From Halococcus sediminicola (GTDB taxonomy: Archaea; Halobacteriota; Halobacteria; Halobacteriales; Halococcaceae): a DNA stretch of 64,000 nucleotides. Both the position numbers and the translations under genes were made by a program. Where the stretch lies: contig NZ_BBMP01000005.1 of assembly GCF_000755245.1 (NCBI RefSeq), positions 1 to 64,000 on the forward strand, in the 5' to 3' direction. The notes beneath the pieces were generated by a model. It saw only the letters and a program-made list of their open reading frames with translations, did no database searches and was not told the origin of the DNA. Each line of letters starts with the position of its first letter. The first letter of the stretch is position 1. This document shows positions 35,377 to 43,146 of the stretch, in pieces.

Positions 35377-36016
35377 ACCACCAGCAAAGTGCTACGAGTG
35401 TTCTGCCTGAGAACCGGAGTGAACCGTGTAGGGACGCTCATAATCAACTTTCTACGCTGGCAACAGAACCGGACCACAACGGGGCCAGTTTGCCACCACC
35501 ACGCCAGGATCACGTCGGTTCTGCTGTCTTCTGATCAGAGGTTCTCTACCGCTTTTCCAGCAGTAAGACGCCGCAACAAACCAACTGGCAGATTAGTGTA
35601 GCGCTACGCCCGCTGGCTGGCAAGGGGTAGTAGTCTAATCCCGGCTGGCCCACGAGCACGATCTCCATCCGACCGGAGAGATGAGCACGCAGACCGACCG
35701 AGGTCCCATATGCGGCAGGCGGTGCGGTCTATCGGTGCAGATCTCGTTCGGTCTCGCTATTCACCATTCGATGCGCTCCCGCCTGACGCCGGACGTGCGA
35801 TCAGCATCCGAACGACTGGAAGACGGTACAGCCCGCGATCTGTGAGACCCGCCCGCCAAGTTATCGTCGTGATCTCGTCGAGCGACCAGTTCTATAGCAC
35901 TTAGCAAAATTGACGAGTAACCGGTCTGCTGTATACAGCCTCTATAGCTCCCACTCCGGACTCAGTAATTCCGACTGGCACGTATCTGCCGTCGGATAGC
36001 GGATCGTACCTCGCCG
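35377..36016. other. Intergenic region, no gene seen, one partial dispersed element
   Basis: No acceptable reading frame. A degenerate inverted copy of the dispersed element lies at 35892-35954 (CTATAG at 35892; a weak palindrome CTGTATACAG / CTATAGCTCCCAC at the right). Confidence 0.5.
35892..35954 (-). repeat. Dispersed palindrome element, copy M (short, degenerate)
   Basis: Similar to the 51822-51912 copy around GTATACAGCCTCTATAGCTC, with a CTATAG at the other edge. Shorter than full copies. Confidence 0.4.
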
Positions 36017-36213
36017 TCAGCTCGATTGAAATCGATGCTTAGTATCGCCGTGTGGACACTCGATGACGTCCATCGTCTCACCGTTCGCGAGTTGGCGTTC
36101 GTCCTCGGCGACAGGCTCGCCACATGACTGGCAGATACGCTCGGCTCCACGTCGGTACACCAGATATTCTCATCGCTGTTCTCTTCGCCTCAGTCCGGGC
36201 AGTTCCAAGCCAT
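36017..36213 (-). pseudogene. Double zinc-ribbon protein, broken by a stop and a frameshift
   Basis: The frame opens MAWNCPD, then TGA where Cys is expected (the next residues GEENSDENIWCTD fit a CPxCGEENxxxxxxCTxC ribbon). After WCTD the frame shifts by one base and continues AERICQSCGEPVAEDERQL, then ECPHGDTKHRF to a stop at 36017. Two lesions in 190 bp argue for a pseudogene. It lies 6 bp after the preceding small gene, so it was the last gene of that operon. Confidence 0.6.
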
Positions 36214-36219
36214 TAGCTG

Positions 36220-36438
36220 TTATTCGTACATGTTCTTGGGATCGTTCGGCACGTCGAGCTTGCGCTCTTCCATTGCCTTCATGTGCCAGTGTTGGACCCG
36301 TGTCTGGAAGAGTTGCATCGCCATCTCGTCGACTGCGTCGGTATCATAGTCACGGGCGATCTCCTGTGCATCCTCCATACTCATCTTCATTAGCTTCTTG
36401 TAAAAATCTCTCATTGATAGCTTGCTCTCGGAACTCAC
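36220..36438 (-). CDS. Small acidic helical protein
   Basis: A 72-residue frame from GTG 36438 directly after the previous stop; ATG 36414 (MRDFYKKLMKM) is equally likely. It is rich in Met and acidic residues (SMEDAQEIARDYDTDAVDEM, then HWHMKAMEERKLDVP), with no recognised family. Part of a leftward operon of small genes near the replication region. Confidence 0.5.
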   Translation of the reverse strand: MSSESKLSMRDFYKKLMKMSMEDAQEIARDYDTDAVDEMAMQLFQTRVQHWHMKAMEERKLDVPNDPKNMYE

Positions 36439-36516
36439 TCACTCCCCTGTCGTGGTCGGGGTTTCGGTCGGGGTTTCAATCGCCGTCACGGTCCCGAGAT
36501 CCGTGAACGCTGTCAT
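36439..36516 (-). CDS. Possible 25-residue peptide
   Basis: ATG 36516 to TGA 36439 encodes MTAFTDLGTVTAIETPTETP and TTTGE, with the next gene starting right after its stop. Length and Thr/Pro-rich end make it doubtful; the adjacency is the only support. Confidence 0.25.
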   Translation of the reverse strand: MTAFTDLGTVTAIETPTETPTTTGE

Positions 36517-36571
36517 GTGGCCGTCTTGGTTTCATTATCCGTTGAGATATTTGAGGATCAGTGCTCTCCTC

Positions 36572-36835
36572 TCAGCTCTCCGCATCAGCCGGGTGTTTGT
36601 CGCCGTCCTCGTAGATGATATCACCGACCGTGATCGCCTCGCCAAGCTCGGTGCTCAAACGCTTGAGGGCCATGTCGACATCTCCTCTCTCGTCAGCGTC
36701 GGTATCAACATTAGCGTTCTCCTCGCTGTCTTCATCCGGGATGTACCACAACACCGTTCGCCCGCCCGTATCCCGCTTTTTGACTTTGCGCTCGAATCGT
36801 AATTCATTGAGTTTGTTCCGCGCGGTCAGCGTCGA
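36572..36835 (-). CDS. C-terminal part of a small winged-helix protein (5' end lost)
   Basis: The recognisable part begins about 36835 (TLTARNKLNELRFERKVKKR, then GGRTVLWYIPDEDSE), the wing and last helix of a small haloarchaeal wHTH protein, followed by an acidic tail with VGDIIYEDGDKHPADAES. Upstream the frame becomes Arg/Pro-rich antisense of the neighbouring gene, so the N-terminal helices are missing. The stop at 36572 is clean. Confidence 0.5.
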   Translation of the reverse strand, partial: STLTARNKLNELRFERKVKKRDTGGRTVLWYIPDEDSEENANVDTDADERGDVDMALKRLSTELGEAITVGDIIYEDGDKHPADAES

Positions 36836-36839
36836 GCGC

Positions 36840-37194
36840 GGCGGCAGCGGCGGCCGAAACAAACCAGCAGGTTGCCACCGACGGCGGTACCCAACAGGTT
36901 GCCCCCGCCGACGCAGGCGACACCGACGGCACCCGGTCACGGACCGACCATTGGGGTCAGGCAGTCGAACACTTCGAAGATGAATCCGTGGGTGCAGGTG
37001 AGAAATCCGAGTGCCAGTCGTGCGGCGCGCGCTTCGAGATAGCGATGGTAGCCGCGACAGCCGAAAACAGCCCCAACTGGGAGGAATTTTACGAGTCCCG
37101 GAGCTGTGGCGCGACGGGGTCGTTCCGCGTTGATGGCGAGAGCGAACCAGACCGGCGGCGGTGGACCGGACGTATCGCCTACCCGGACGAATAA
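36840..37194 (+). CDS. Putative zinc-binding protein, 5' end unclear
   Basis: An open frame reads AAETNQQVATDGGTQQVAPA, then HWGQAVEHFEDESVGAGEKS, then ECQSCGARFE and RSCGATGSFRVDGE, ending IAYPDE. The CxxC pair and a later Cys suggest a zinc ribbon. There is no ATG; GTG 36988 would start a 68-residue version, but the family-like acidic part extends upstream to about 36840 where a stop intervenes. It meets the truncated minus-strand gene head to head. Confidence 0.45.
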
Positions 37195-37199
37195 CACCG

Positions 37200-37313
37200 A
37201 TGCAATGCGCGATTTGCGGCGCGGACGGCGCTGAATACGACGACCCGGTTGCACCCCGCTCGGCTACGCGCGGACTGTGCGGTATCTGTCGGCAGCGCGA
37301 GGGCGCGCGCTAA
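37200..37313 (+). CDS. Very small double-CxxC zinc protein
   Basis: A 37-residue protein MQCAICGADGAEYDDPVAPR followed by SATRGLCGICRQREGAR: two CxxC pairs about 22 residues apart, a compact zinc ribbon seen in haloarchaeal plasmid and virus genomes. It starts 5 bp after the preceding stop, so the two genes are probably co-transcribed. Confidence 0.6.
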   Translation: MQCAICGADGAEYDDPVAPRSATRGLCGICRQREGAR

Positions 37314-38019
37314 CTCCCGGGCGGCGCTTTCGGACTCCACCATGTAACAGACCACGCTTGCCAACGGTCAGACGACCAATGACTAAACCCACGGCGAGCA
37401 CGCTACCGAAGGGCGATATGTCACGATCCACTTGCTAGGAACCCTCCACGAGCAGGAGGTGACAGCTTCAGAGAACACATCGAGTCTAATCCTGCCTTGT
37501 GTAACAATTCGACAAGAGGCCAAGGCCAATATGTTACATAAGGTGGGTCGAGCGTCCCGATAGAGCCTATCTCTTTTGGCATCGATGGCGATCAAAGACT
37601 GGACGAGAGCGCACCAAACAAGATCGTTTGTTATCATACCGATTCAGTGCGCCGAACAGCTACGTTCCTCTCCGTTGGTGTATGGTGGCGTTCTTCGTAT
37701 CGAGACATGGGAGCGAGAATTGAGCGTGACAGTGTTATTTCCACACAAAGCTTATTACAAATAGCTTGGAAGCGCTAGTCGGAGCACCTCCCCGCTCCTA
37801 GAAAATCGGAGACCAGATCGGCCCGCTGCGTGGCATCACCGTTGCGGGAGGAATCTCCCCGACCCGTCTCTCAGAGGCCAGTTGCATAAGTCAACTGGCC
37901 GATCTTCCTGTCGCTCCGTTCGACAGCCAAGTCCACAGAGAGAAGTTCGAGCAAGAGATTCGTCGGTGAGAAAGCCAGAAGGGTTATTCGAAGAGACAAC
38001 TGGATATCCACTCACAGCC
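37314..38019. other. Intergenic region, no gene seen
   Basis: About 700 bp. Open frames on either strand (for example 37383-37637 and 37576-37764) have Cys/Trp/Leu-rich, non-acidic content and no start signals, so I reject them. An AT-rich tract at 37730-37762 ends before the next gene's region. Confidence 0.45.
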
Positions 38020-38472
38020 ATGGATCACGCCCCGTACGATATTGGCGAACCAGTCGTTGACCGCGAGCAGGGTGAGAATCCCAATACAGCGATCATCGTC
38101 AACTGTCCCCCCAAAACCGCCGACGAGTGGACTGCCTACCGCGATACGACTGTCGCCGAGGACAATCCCGACTACCCCGAAGATGCACCCGTTGCTGTCG
38201 CTGTTTATCGCGACGGGCTTGCCGAATTTGATCCCGACTGGGACGACCGCAACACACCATTCTCACTTAGCGATCTCGGTGAAGCCGGTGTCTCACACTA
38301 CTCGTTCCCTGCGCCACGGCTCAGAAGTCTCGAACAATCCGAGACTAACGGCGAGCAAGAAGCCCAAAGCAACGAACGCACGGCCGAAGAACCCTCTCTC
38401 AGCGACGAAGATGAGGAAACAAGGAGTACAGAGGAGGAACCAGCTATTGACGACAGCGAGAGCGCCTCCTAA
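38020..38472 (+). CDS. Acidic protein of unknown function near orc1
   Basis: A 150-residue protein from ATG 38020 (MDHAPYDIGEPV); the in-frame region before it is basic and unlike it. The folded part (residues 1-95: NTAIIVNCPPKTADEWTAY, EDAPVAVAVYRDGLAEFDPD) is followed by a Glu/Ser-rich tail. Similar small proteins sit beside orc genes on haloarchaeal plasmids, but I cannot assign a function. Confidence 0.6.
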   Translation: MDHAPYDIGEPVVDREQGENPNTAIIVNCPPKTADEWTAYRDTTVAEDNPDYPEDAPVAVAVYRDGLAEFDPDWDDRNTPFSLSDLGEAGVSHYSFPAPRLRSLEQSETNGEQEAQSNERTAEEPSLSDEDEETRSTEEEPAIDDSESAS

Positions 38473-38511
38473 ATCGAATCGGAACCTAAAACCGAACAGT
38501 CGGCTGCTCTC

Positions 38512-38709
38512 GTGACACTCAAAGAAACGCTCGCAGAGCGTGGGGTGAGTGCTGAAATCGATATGGATGGAGGAACCGTCACCGTCGAGAGTCTCGGCGT
38601 TACCTACCGCGTCAAGCCCGACGGAGTTATCGACGGTGACGGCCCTCACCGCGAGCAAATCGAACGGATCGCTGGGGAGTATGGCGAGCGTGCTACCGGA
38701 CCAACGTGA
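38512..38709 (+). CDS. Small protein between the acidic gene and orc1
   Basis: A 65-residue protein from GTG 38512 (TLKETLAERGVSAEIDMDGG, then TVESLGVTYRVKPDGVIDGD). It has mixed strands and helices and is acidic. The 39-bp gap to the upstream gene suggests one operon. No family recognised. Confidence 0.5.
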   Translation: MTLKETLAERGVSAEIDMDGGTVTVESLGVTYRVKPDGVIDGDGPHREQIERIAGEYGERATGPT

Positions 38710-38738
38710 GTATTGGTTTAATTGAACGGACAGTGTGG

Positions 38739-38757
38739 TTTCTGGAAGAACTGGAAA
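38739..38757 (+). promoter_or_regulatory. Candidate origin recognition box upstream of orc1
   Basis: TTTCTGGAAGAACTGGAAA is an imperfect inverted repeat of a TTTCCAG-like word 45 bp before the Orc1 start. A related TTCTGGAAAG occurs after the gene at 39841. Haloarchaeal ORB elements carry TTCCA/TGGAA arms; the match is short. Confidence 0.4.
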
Positions 38758-38801
38758 GTCGACGCCGCCATTTATACTGCTACGCGAGGCACCCGTAAAT
38801 C

Positions 38802-39806
38802 ATGATCCAAGATGCCCGCGTCCTTCAAGACGAGTTCATCCCGAAGGAGATTGGGCATCGTGATCAGGAGATGAATGCCCTCTCGCGGGCACTTGATCCA
38901 GCAACGCGCGGTCAGTCTGCTGAGACCACCTTCCTGTTCGGTCCCTCCGGCGCGGGGAAGACCTGTCTCGCACGCTTTGCTCTCGACAGGCTTCGGGAGG
39001 CCGTGATCGATCTCAACCACCAGTACGTTAACTGCTGGCGCGACTACAACCGCTTTCGCGCGCTCTATCGCATCGTCGAAGCCACTGGACCCACCTATGA
39101 CATCCACCGCCAGTCGACACCCACCGATACATTGCTCGACCGTCTCGATGAGTACGACGGTCCACCGTTCGTCGTCATCTTAGATGAGGTCGATCAGTTG
39201 CAAGACGAGGACGTGCTCTATGATCTCTACCGAATGCGAGGCGTCTCAATGATCCTGATTGCTAATCAAGAAGAAGAATTGTTCAGCTCTCTCGACGACC
39301 GCCTCGTCTCACGTCTCCGGGGTTCGACACGCATCCGCTTCGAGAAGTACGACCTCGACGAACTGGTATCAATTCTGGAAGACCGAGTGCAATGGGGTCT
39401 TACCGAGGATGCACTCACCCACGAACAGTTGGCATTGATCGCCGACGCCGCCGCGGGTGACGCCCGCGTGGCGATCTCCATCCTTCGGAGTGCAGCGCGG
39501 CGGGCCGAACAGCAAGAGGCGGAGACAGTCGATTTCGAGACAATACACGAGGCGATTCCGGAAGGACGAACTGAAGTCAAACAGAAAAACATCGAACAAC
39601 TCACGCCTCACCAGCGCACACTCTATGAGATCGTCAAAGAATACGAGACACTCGCCCCGAGTGACCTCTACGAACGCTACAGAGAGCGCGTCGACAAGCC
39701 CCGATCCAACCGTACGGTACGCAACTATCTCTCGAAACTCGCTCACTACAACCTCGTCACTAAGGAGGGCGATGGACGTGGGCGGACCTATCGTCTTCTG
39801 CCCTGA
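38802..39806 (+). CDS. Orc1/Cdc6 replication initiator (plasmid type)
   Basis: A 334-residue AAA+ initiator that binds origin DNA and loads the MCM helicase. Walker A is LFGPSGAGKTCLA (residues 47-54 core), Walker B is FVVILDEVDQL (about 123-133), and sensor-type SMILIANQEEELFSSLDDR comes next, followed by the arginine-rich RLRGSTRIRFEKYD. The C-terminal winged helix covers about 265-334 (LTPHQRTLYEIVKEYETL, NRTVRNYLSKLAHYNLV). The length is shorter than chromosomal Orc1 proteins (about 400 or more), which is usual for plasmid paralogues. ATG 38802 matches the conserved RVLQDEFIP start. Confidence 0.92.
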   Translation: MIQDARVLQDEFIPKEIGHRDQEMNALSRALDPATRGQSAETTFLFGPSGAGKTCLARFALDRLREAVIDLNHQYVNCWRDYNRFRALYRIVEATGPTYDIHRQSTPTDTLLDRLDEYDGPPFVVILDEVDQLQDEDVLYDLYRMRGVSMILIANQEEELFSSLDDRLVSRLRGSTRIRFEKYDLDELVSILEDRVQWGLTEDALTHEQLALIADAAAGDARVAISILRSAARRAEQQEAETVDFETIHEAIPEGRTEVKQKNIEQLTPHQRTLYEIVKEYETLAPSDLYERYRERVDKPRSNRTVRNYLSKLAHYNLVTKEGDGRGRTYRLLP

Positions 39807-39821
39807 ACAACTCAGACGAAG

Positions 39822-39856
39822 CCCCCCCCCCTGCTGGCAGTTCTGGAAAGCTGCCA
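39822..39856 (-). promoter_or_regulatory. Candidate origin box with G-string downstream of orc1
   Basis: On the minus strand, GCTTTCCAGAACTGCCAGCA is followed by ten consecutive G. ORB elements of haloarchaeal origins combine a TTCCA/TGGAA core with a run of G, so this is a good origin candidate immediately after the initiator gene. Confidence 0.5.
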
Positions 39857-39894
39857 CCCGCATTCATTACGAGAGAATTTGACTGTACATTTGT

Positions 39895-40095
39895 ATGAGC
39901 GCTCTCGACGCTCTCAACGCCTGTGTCCGCCGCCTCAGGAGTTTCACTGCCGCCGAGAAGGCGAGCAGTGAGTCGAGCGAGAACACCCGTGAGGACGATA
40001 TCTCGCGGGCTACTCGCCGGCTCAGACTCGTGAAGCTACTGCTCGCCACGATTGCAACCGCACTCACGATTATGCGGATGCTCGGATGGCTATAA
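39895..40095 (+). CDS. Small membrane-associated protein
   Basis: A 66-residue frame: helical charged N-terminus (LNACVRRLRSFTAAEKASSE) and a C-terminal hydrophobic helix (LRLVKLLLATIATALTIMRM). No family recognised. It may belong to the replication or partition region; evidence for expression is limited to composition. Confidence 0.4.
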   Translation: MSALDALNACVRRLRSFTAAEKASSESSENTREDDISRATRRLRLVKLLLATIATALTIMRMLGWL

Positions 40096-40266
40096 CGCTG
40101 ATAACAGCGGTCCGAACTCAGCTAACGCGGGAGTACCTGCCCCCAGACATGTTTGTCTAGGAGTCTGACCGTCATCGGTTTCTCGACCTCGATACAACAC
40201 GAGAGACGCGGATAGCCGAATCGAACAGCCGCAGCGTCGTGCCAGTGAGAATCGAACGCAGATTTC

Positions 40267-40689
40267 TCAGTCGAGTTCGGCCAGTGGAACGGCCGTGACT
40301 TCGGCTTTGTCCGCCGCATCTTGCTGTGGCCCGTCCTCCGTCACGAGAGTTAGCCCACGGCCTTCAGCGACGGTGATATAACTCGCATCGTAGAACGTCG
40401 CTCCTGTTTGGCGTGCCATGTCCATCGTCGGACGGAGCAGGGTTTCCGTAGCGCGCTCGAACGTCACCTCGCGGTTGAGACGGCCGAGTATATCCAGCGC
40501 CTCATCCAACTCCTCATCAGTGAGCGCGTCCTTCGCAAAGCGGATTTTCCGTAGTGCATTACCGGCCTCGTACATCGTCAAATCGAGAACGTGCTCACCG
40601 AACACAGCACCAATATCGACGCTCTCCGGGCCGAGACCCAACACGAGATCAACGAGTGCACTCGCGTCGAACAGATACCGCTCTCCCAC
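40267..40689 (-). CDS. vapC: VapC-type PIN toxin
   Basis: A 140-residue PIN-domain ribonuclease from GTG 40689. All acidic positions are seen: YLFDASALVDLV (Asp 1), LDLTMYEAGNALRKI (Glu), and YDASYITVAEGRG plus LVTEDG (last acidic pair). It starts 1 bp after the stop of the VapB-like gene, the standard order. VapC toxins cut specific RNAs (initiator tRNA or rRNA in studied cases). I place the start at GTG rather than the upstream in-frame ATG because the upstream part is antisense of the antitoxin. Confidence 0.85.
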   Translation of the reverse strand: MGERYLFDASALVDLVLGLGPESVDIGAVFGEHVLDLTMYEAGNALRKIRFAKDALTDEELDEALDILGRLNREVTFERATETLLRPTMDMARQTGATFYDASYITVAEGRGLTLVTEDGPQQDAADKAEVTAVPLAELD

Positions 40690-40690
40690 G

Positions 40691-40918
40691 TCAGTTCTCC
40701 TCGCGGGTCTCACGGACTGCCGTGGCAACGTCGCTTTTGTCCACACGCCCCGCCAGTTGGTTGCCGAGCGCCGCCGAATCCCGCTGGAGTTCTGTCCGAC
40801 GACGGTCGCGGAGTTCATCGCTAAGGGCTTCCCGAATCACTTCGCTGACGTTGATTCCCTCTCGGTCGATCTCATCTTTGAGCTCATCCGGCACTTTCGC
40901 CGAGACAGTTTTTACCAT
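40691..40918 (-). CDS. vapB: VapB-type ribbon-helix-helix antitoxin
   Basis: A 75-residue protein with an RHH domain (KTVSAKVPDELKDEIDREGI, then VSEVIREALSDELRDRR) and an acidic C-terminal tail that would wrap the toxin. The complex normally represses its own promoter. Directly upstream of VapC. Confidence 0.82.
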   Translation of the reverse strand: MVKTVSAKVPDELKDEIDREGINVSEVIREALSDELRDRRRTELQRDSAALGNQLAGRVDKSDVATAVRETREEN

Positions 40919-41308
40919 ACTCCGTATTACGTCCAGGTATTACTAAAGCGTTGTACTTGTCCGGTGGTCGGGGAGAGACGTCGCACACAGATTCGAGAGC
41001 GGGTACTGGGAGTCGATTGTACGGAAGACAGGCGCATAGCCTCGCCGTTTACGGCAGGGGATACGCGCCTTTCTCCCACGTAAACGGCAGCTATCGCACA
41101 GTCACGCCTATTTTTCCTCGTGCTTGACGTCGACGATGCACGTGCTCAATATCTCCGCGAGTTCTTCGGCCATGTTCTTCATAGTCGATGGCCTTCACGA
41201 GGGTCGAGAGTATCGCCTGCCTGAACTCGCATCAGGAGCAACATTCTTATCCAGAGCCACGCTCAAGTAGTTTCTACTCAAAAACGATCTCACGTTCACA
41301 CTATCGAC
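40919..41308. other. Intergenic region with one doubtful mini-frame
   Basis: About 390 bp. A 24-codon minus-strand frame at 41108-41182 (MKNMAEELAEILSTCIVDVK) has haloarchaeal composition but no other support and could be the tail of a lost gene. A near-inverted pair GCCGTTTACGGCAGG / ACGTAAACGGCAGC lies at 41042-41092. Confidence 0.35.
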
Positions 41309-42769
41309 ATGCCTCACGCTCATTCGACGGCCAAACTACTCGTCATCCCCTCCACGGTTGCACTCCAGTTTTCGCCACCGGAGTTCGAAGATGCACTCAA
41401 CTATTTCGCGCCCGACGCCCTCACCGTCCTCGGTCCTCAAGAACACTCCTACACTACGGCTGCCTTCGATCATATCACAGATGACTCTGTTCCCGTCGTT
41501 TTCGAATCGTTCGGTGCCTCTCTCACCGACGACTTTCGACCGGTGAAATTGAACGATATCGATGTGGTTTTCGCAAACACCGCTGCTGATATCGGATCTC
41601 TCTCCGACGCTGAGGCAGACGGGTTACTTAATACTGATACGGAAACCTACATCGTGAGTGGACTCCTGAGTCTGAACATCGATACCGATTCCCTTTCGAC
41701 CACCCTCACCGGTCTCTCCGAATATCATACAGCACTCTCACCGACCAAAAAGAAAGGCTCGTACACACACCTCACGACGAAGATCGAAGCCGGCTACGCC
41801 CACAGATGGGAGGGCCTCCGAATCCGTGGAATAGGTCTTCAAGAAGGGCCTGGGTTGCCCCCATTGACCTGTTTTACACTCGATAGGGAGGGTCACACAA
41901 AAGCAGAATCGCTTGATCCCGGCAAACTGGGCCTCCGCGCTATCCATGGTGTCGGCCCAACCACTGAAGACCGACTCCAGGCGGTAGGGATCACCACCAC
42001 GGAAGATATCGCCGCCACGACCGTCAGAGATTTAGCCAAAATCAAGGGTATCGGATCGAAGACCGGTGAGAAGCTTCGCTCGAACGCACAGGCCTTCACC
42101 GAGGGCCGTATCATTCGAACCAGCGATACACCCCTTCCCGGCCAAGACCCTGTCTTCATCGATATCGAGACAGATGGATTGAACCCGACGATTGCATGGT
42201 TAATTGGGGTTCAGGACGGCATCAACGGCAACTACATTTCATTCATTCAGCCCGACCCCGAGGAACCAGGGAAAGCAGTTCGTGACTTCATGCTCTGGTA
42301 CACGACGAACGCATCGGATCGGACGCTGATCGCGTGGAACGGTTGGAACTTCGATTTCCCTGTGCTTCGTGAGCAGATCACCGCACACTGCCCGCAGTAT
42401 CTCGAAGCCTGGAAGCGAGCTTCAAAGCGCGACCCACTCCGATGGGCTCGTGACCTCGACAATGCTGTTTTCCCCGGTCGGACAAACAAACTTGAACACG
42501 TTGCCGACGCACTCGGCTGGGAGCACGACGATACGGGCCTCTCAGGAGCCGCTGTCGGCCGTGCATATCGGCGATGGATAGAGACACGTAGTCCAGACCA
42601 CGAACTCAACTGGGAGCGTCACAAGAGCTACTGTGAGGATGATGTCCGTTCACTCGCATTCATCTACGAAAAGATGGATGAGGCGAATCGACTCGCTGCG
42701 ACGAACGAAAAGCGGTCTCAGCCAATCAGAGAAACTACTGACCAAGGAACGCTTGGAGATGCTTACTGA
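41309..42769 (+). CDS. MrfB-like 3'-5' exonuclease with HhH domain
   Basis: A 486-residue protein with three parts. Residues 1-150 form an N-terminal region without a clear family. A helix-hairpin-helix repeat covers about 210-265 (AIHGVGPTTEDRLQAVGI, then AKIKGIGSKTGEKL). A C-terminal RNase H-like/YprB exonuclease domain has PVFIDIETDGL (DxE, about 283-291), IAWNGWNFDFPVL (Asp near 347) and CEDDVRSLAFIYEKM (last Asp near 440). In Bacillus, MrfB (YprB) is the metal-dependent exonuclease partner of the MrfA helicase in mitomycin repair. The adjacent downstream helicase at 43147 makes this assignment strong. HhH on the nuclease is the distinctive feature. Confidence 0.82.
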   Translation: MPHAHSTAKLLVIPSTVALQFSPPEFEDALNYFAPDALTVLGPQEHSYTTAAFDHITDDSVPVVFESFGASLTDDFRPVKLNDIDVVFANTAADIGSLSDAEADGLLNTDTETYIVSGLLSLNIDTDSLSTTLTGLSEYHTALSPTKKKGSYTHLTTKIEAGYAHRWEGLRIRGIGLQEGPGLPPLTCFTLDREGHTKAESLDPGKLGLRAIHGVGPTTEDRLQAVGITTTEDIAATTVRDLAKIKGIGSKTGEKLRSNAQAFTEGRIIRTSDTPLPGQDPVFIDIETDGLNPTIAWLIGVQDGINGNYISFIQPDPEEPGKAVRDFMLWYTTNASDRTLIAWNGWNFDFPVLREQITAHCPQYLEAWKRASKRDPLRWARDLDNAVFPGRTNKLEHVADALGWEHDDTGLSGAAVGRAYRRWIETRSPDHELNWERHKSYCEDDVRSLAFIYEKMDEANRLAATNEKRSQPIRETTDQGTLGDAY

Positions 42770-43146
42770 AATCCTAAAAACACGTCAGGGCAAGGTAGTT
42801 CACAGCCGATGATCGACCATAGATCATATGACCGACTGGCGAGCAGGAAGCATGCGATTTCTCATTGGGTCAGTTCTATGACTCAGTGCTCTCTTCCCTG
42901 GAAACGGCCACTTCGTCGTCTGACTCGTCGGTGGGATGGTCGCCAACTACATGGTCAACACGACCACCACGGGTGGTCTCTAACACGGTCTCTAGCCGGG
43001 TCGCTTGGTGGGTTCCTCACCGTTCCCAGTAGGAATTGCATTAGTGATCTCAACTGCAACCGTGGATACGCCGGTCAACGGGCCTACACAGTGGATGAAT
43101 CCCTCCCATTCGAACATTTCAGACATACCGCAACCATTTCAGAACC
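42770..43146. other. Gap between mrfB- and mrfA-like genes
   Basis: A 377-bp interval, long for a tight operon. The plus-strand frame here is basic and Trp/His-rich and is rejected. On the minus strand a short acidic frame (ETVLETTRGGRVDHVVGDHP, then TDESDDEVAVS) ends near 42880 with no start, possibly the tail of a decayed gene. Confidence 0.4.

Noticed and set aside
36017-36213. Selenocysteine-containing zinc ribbon
   Set aside because: The in-frame TGA is followed by a separate frameshift, and haloarchaea are not known to use selenocysteine; decay is simpler.
37576-37764. A 62-codon frame upstream of the orc1-linked acidic gene
   Set aside because: Composition and lack of start signal argue against it; the antisense frame is no better.
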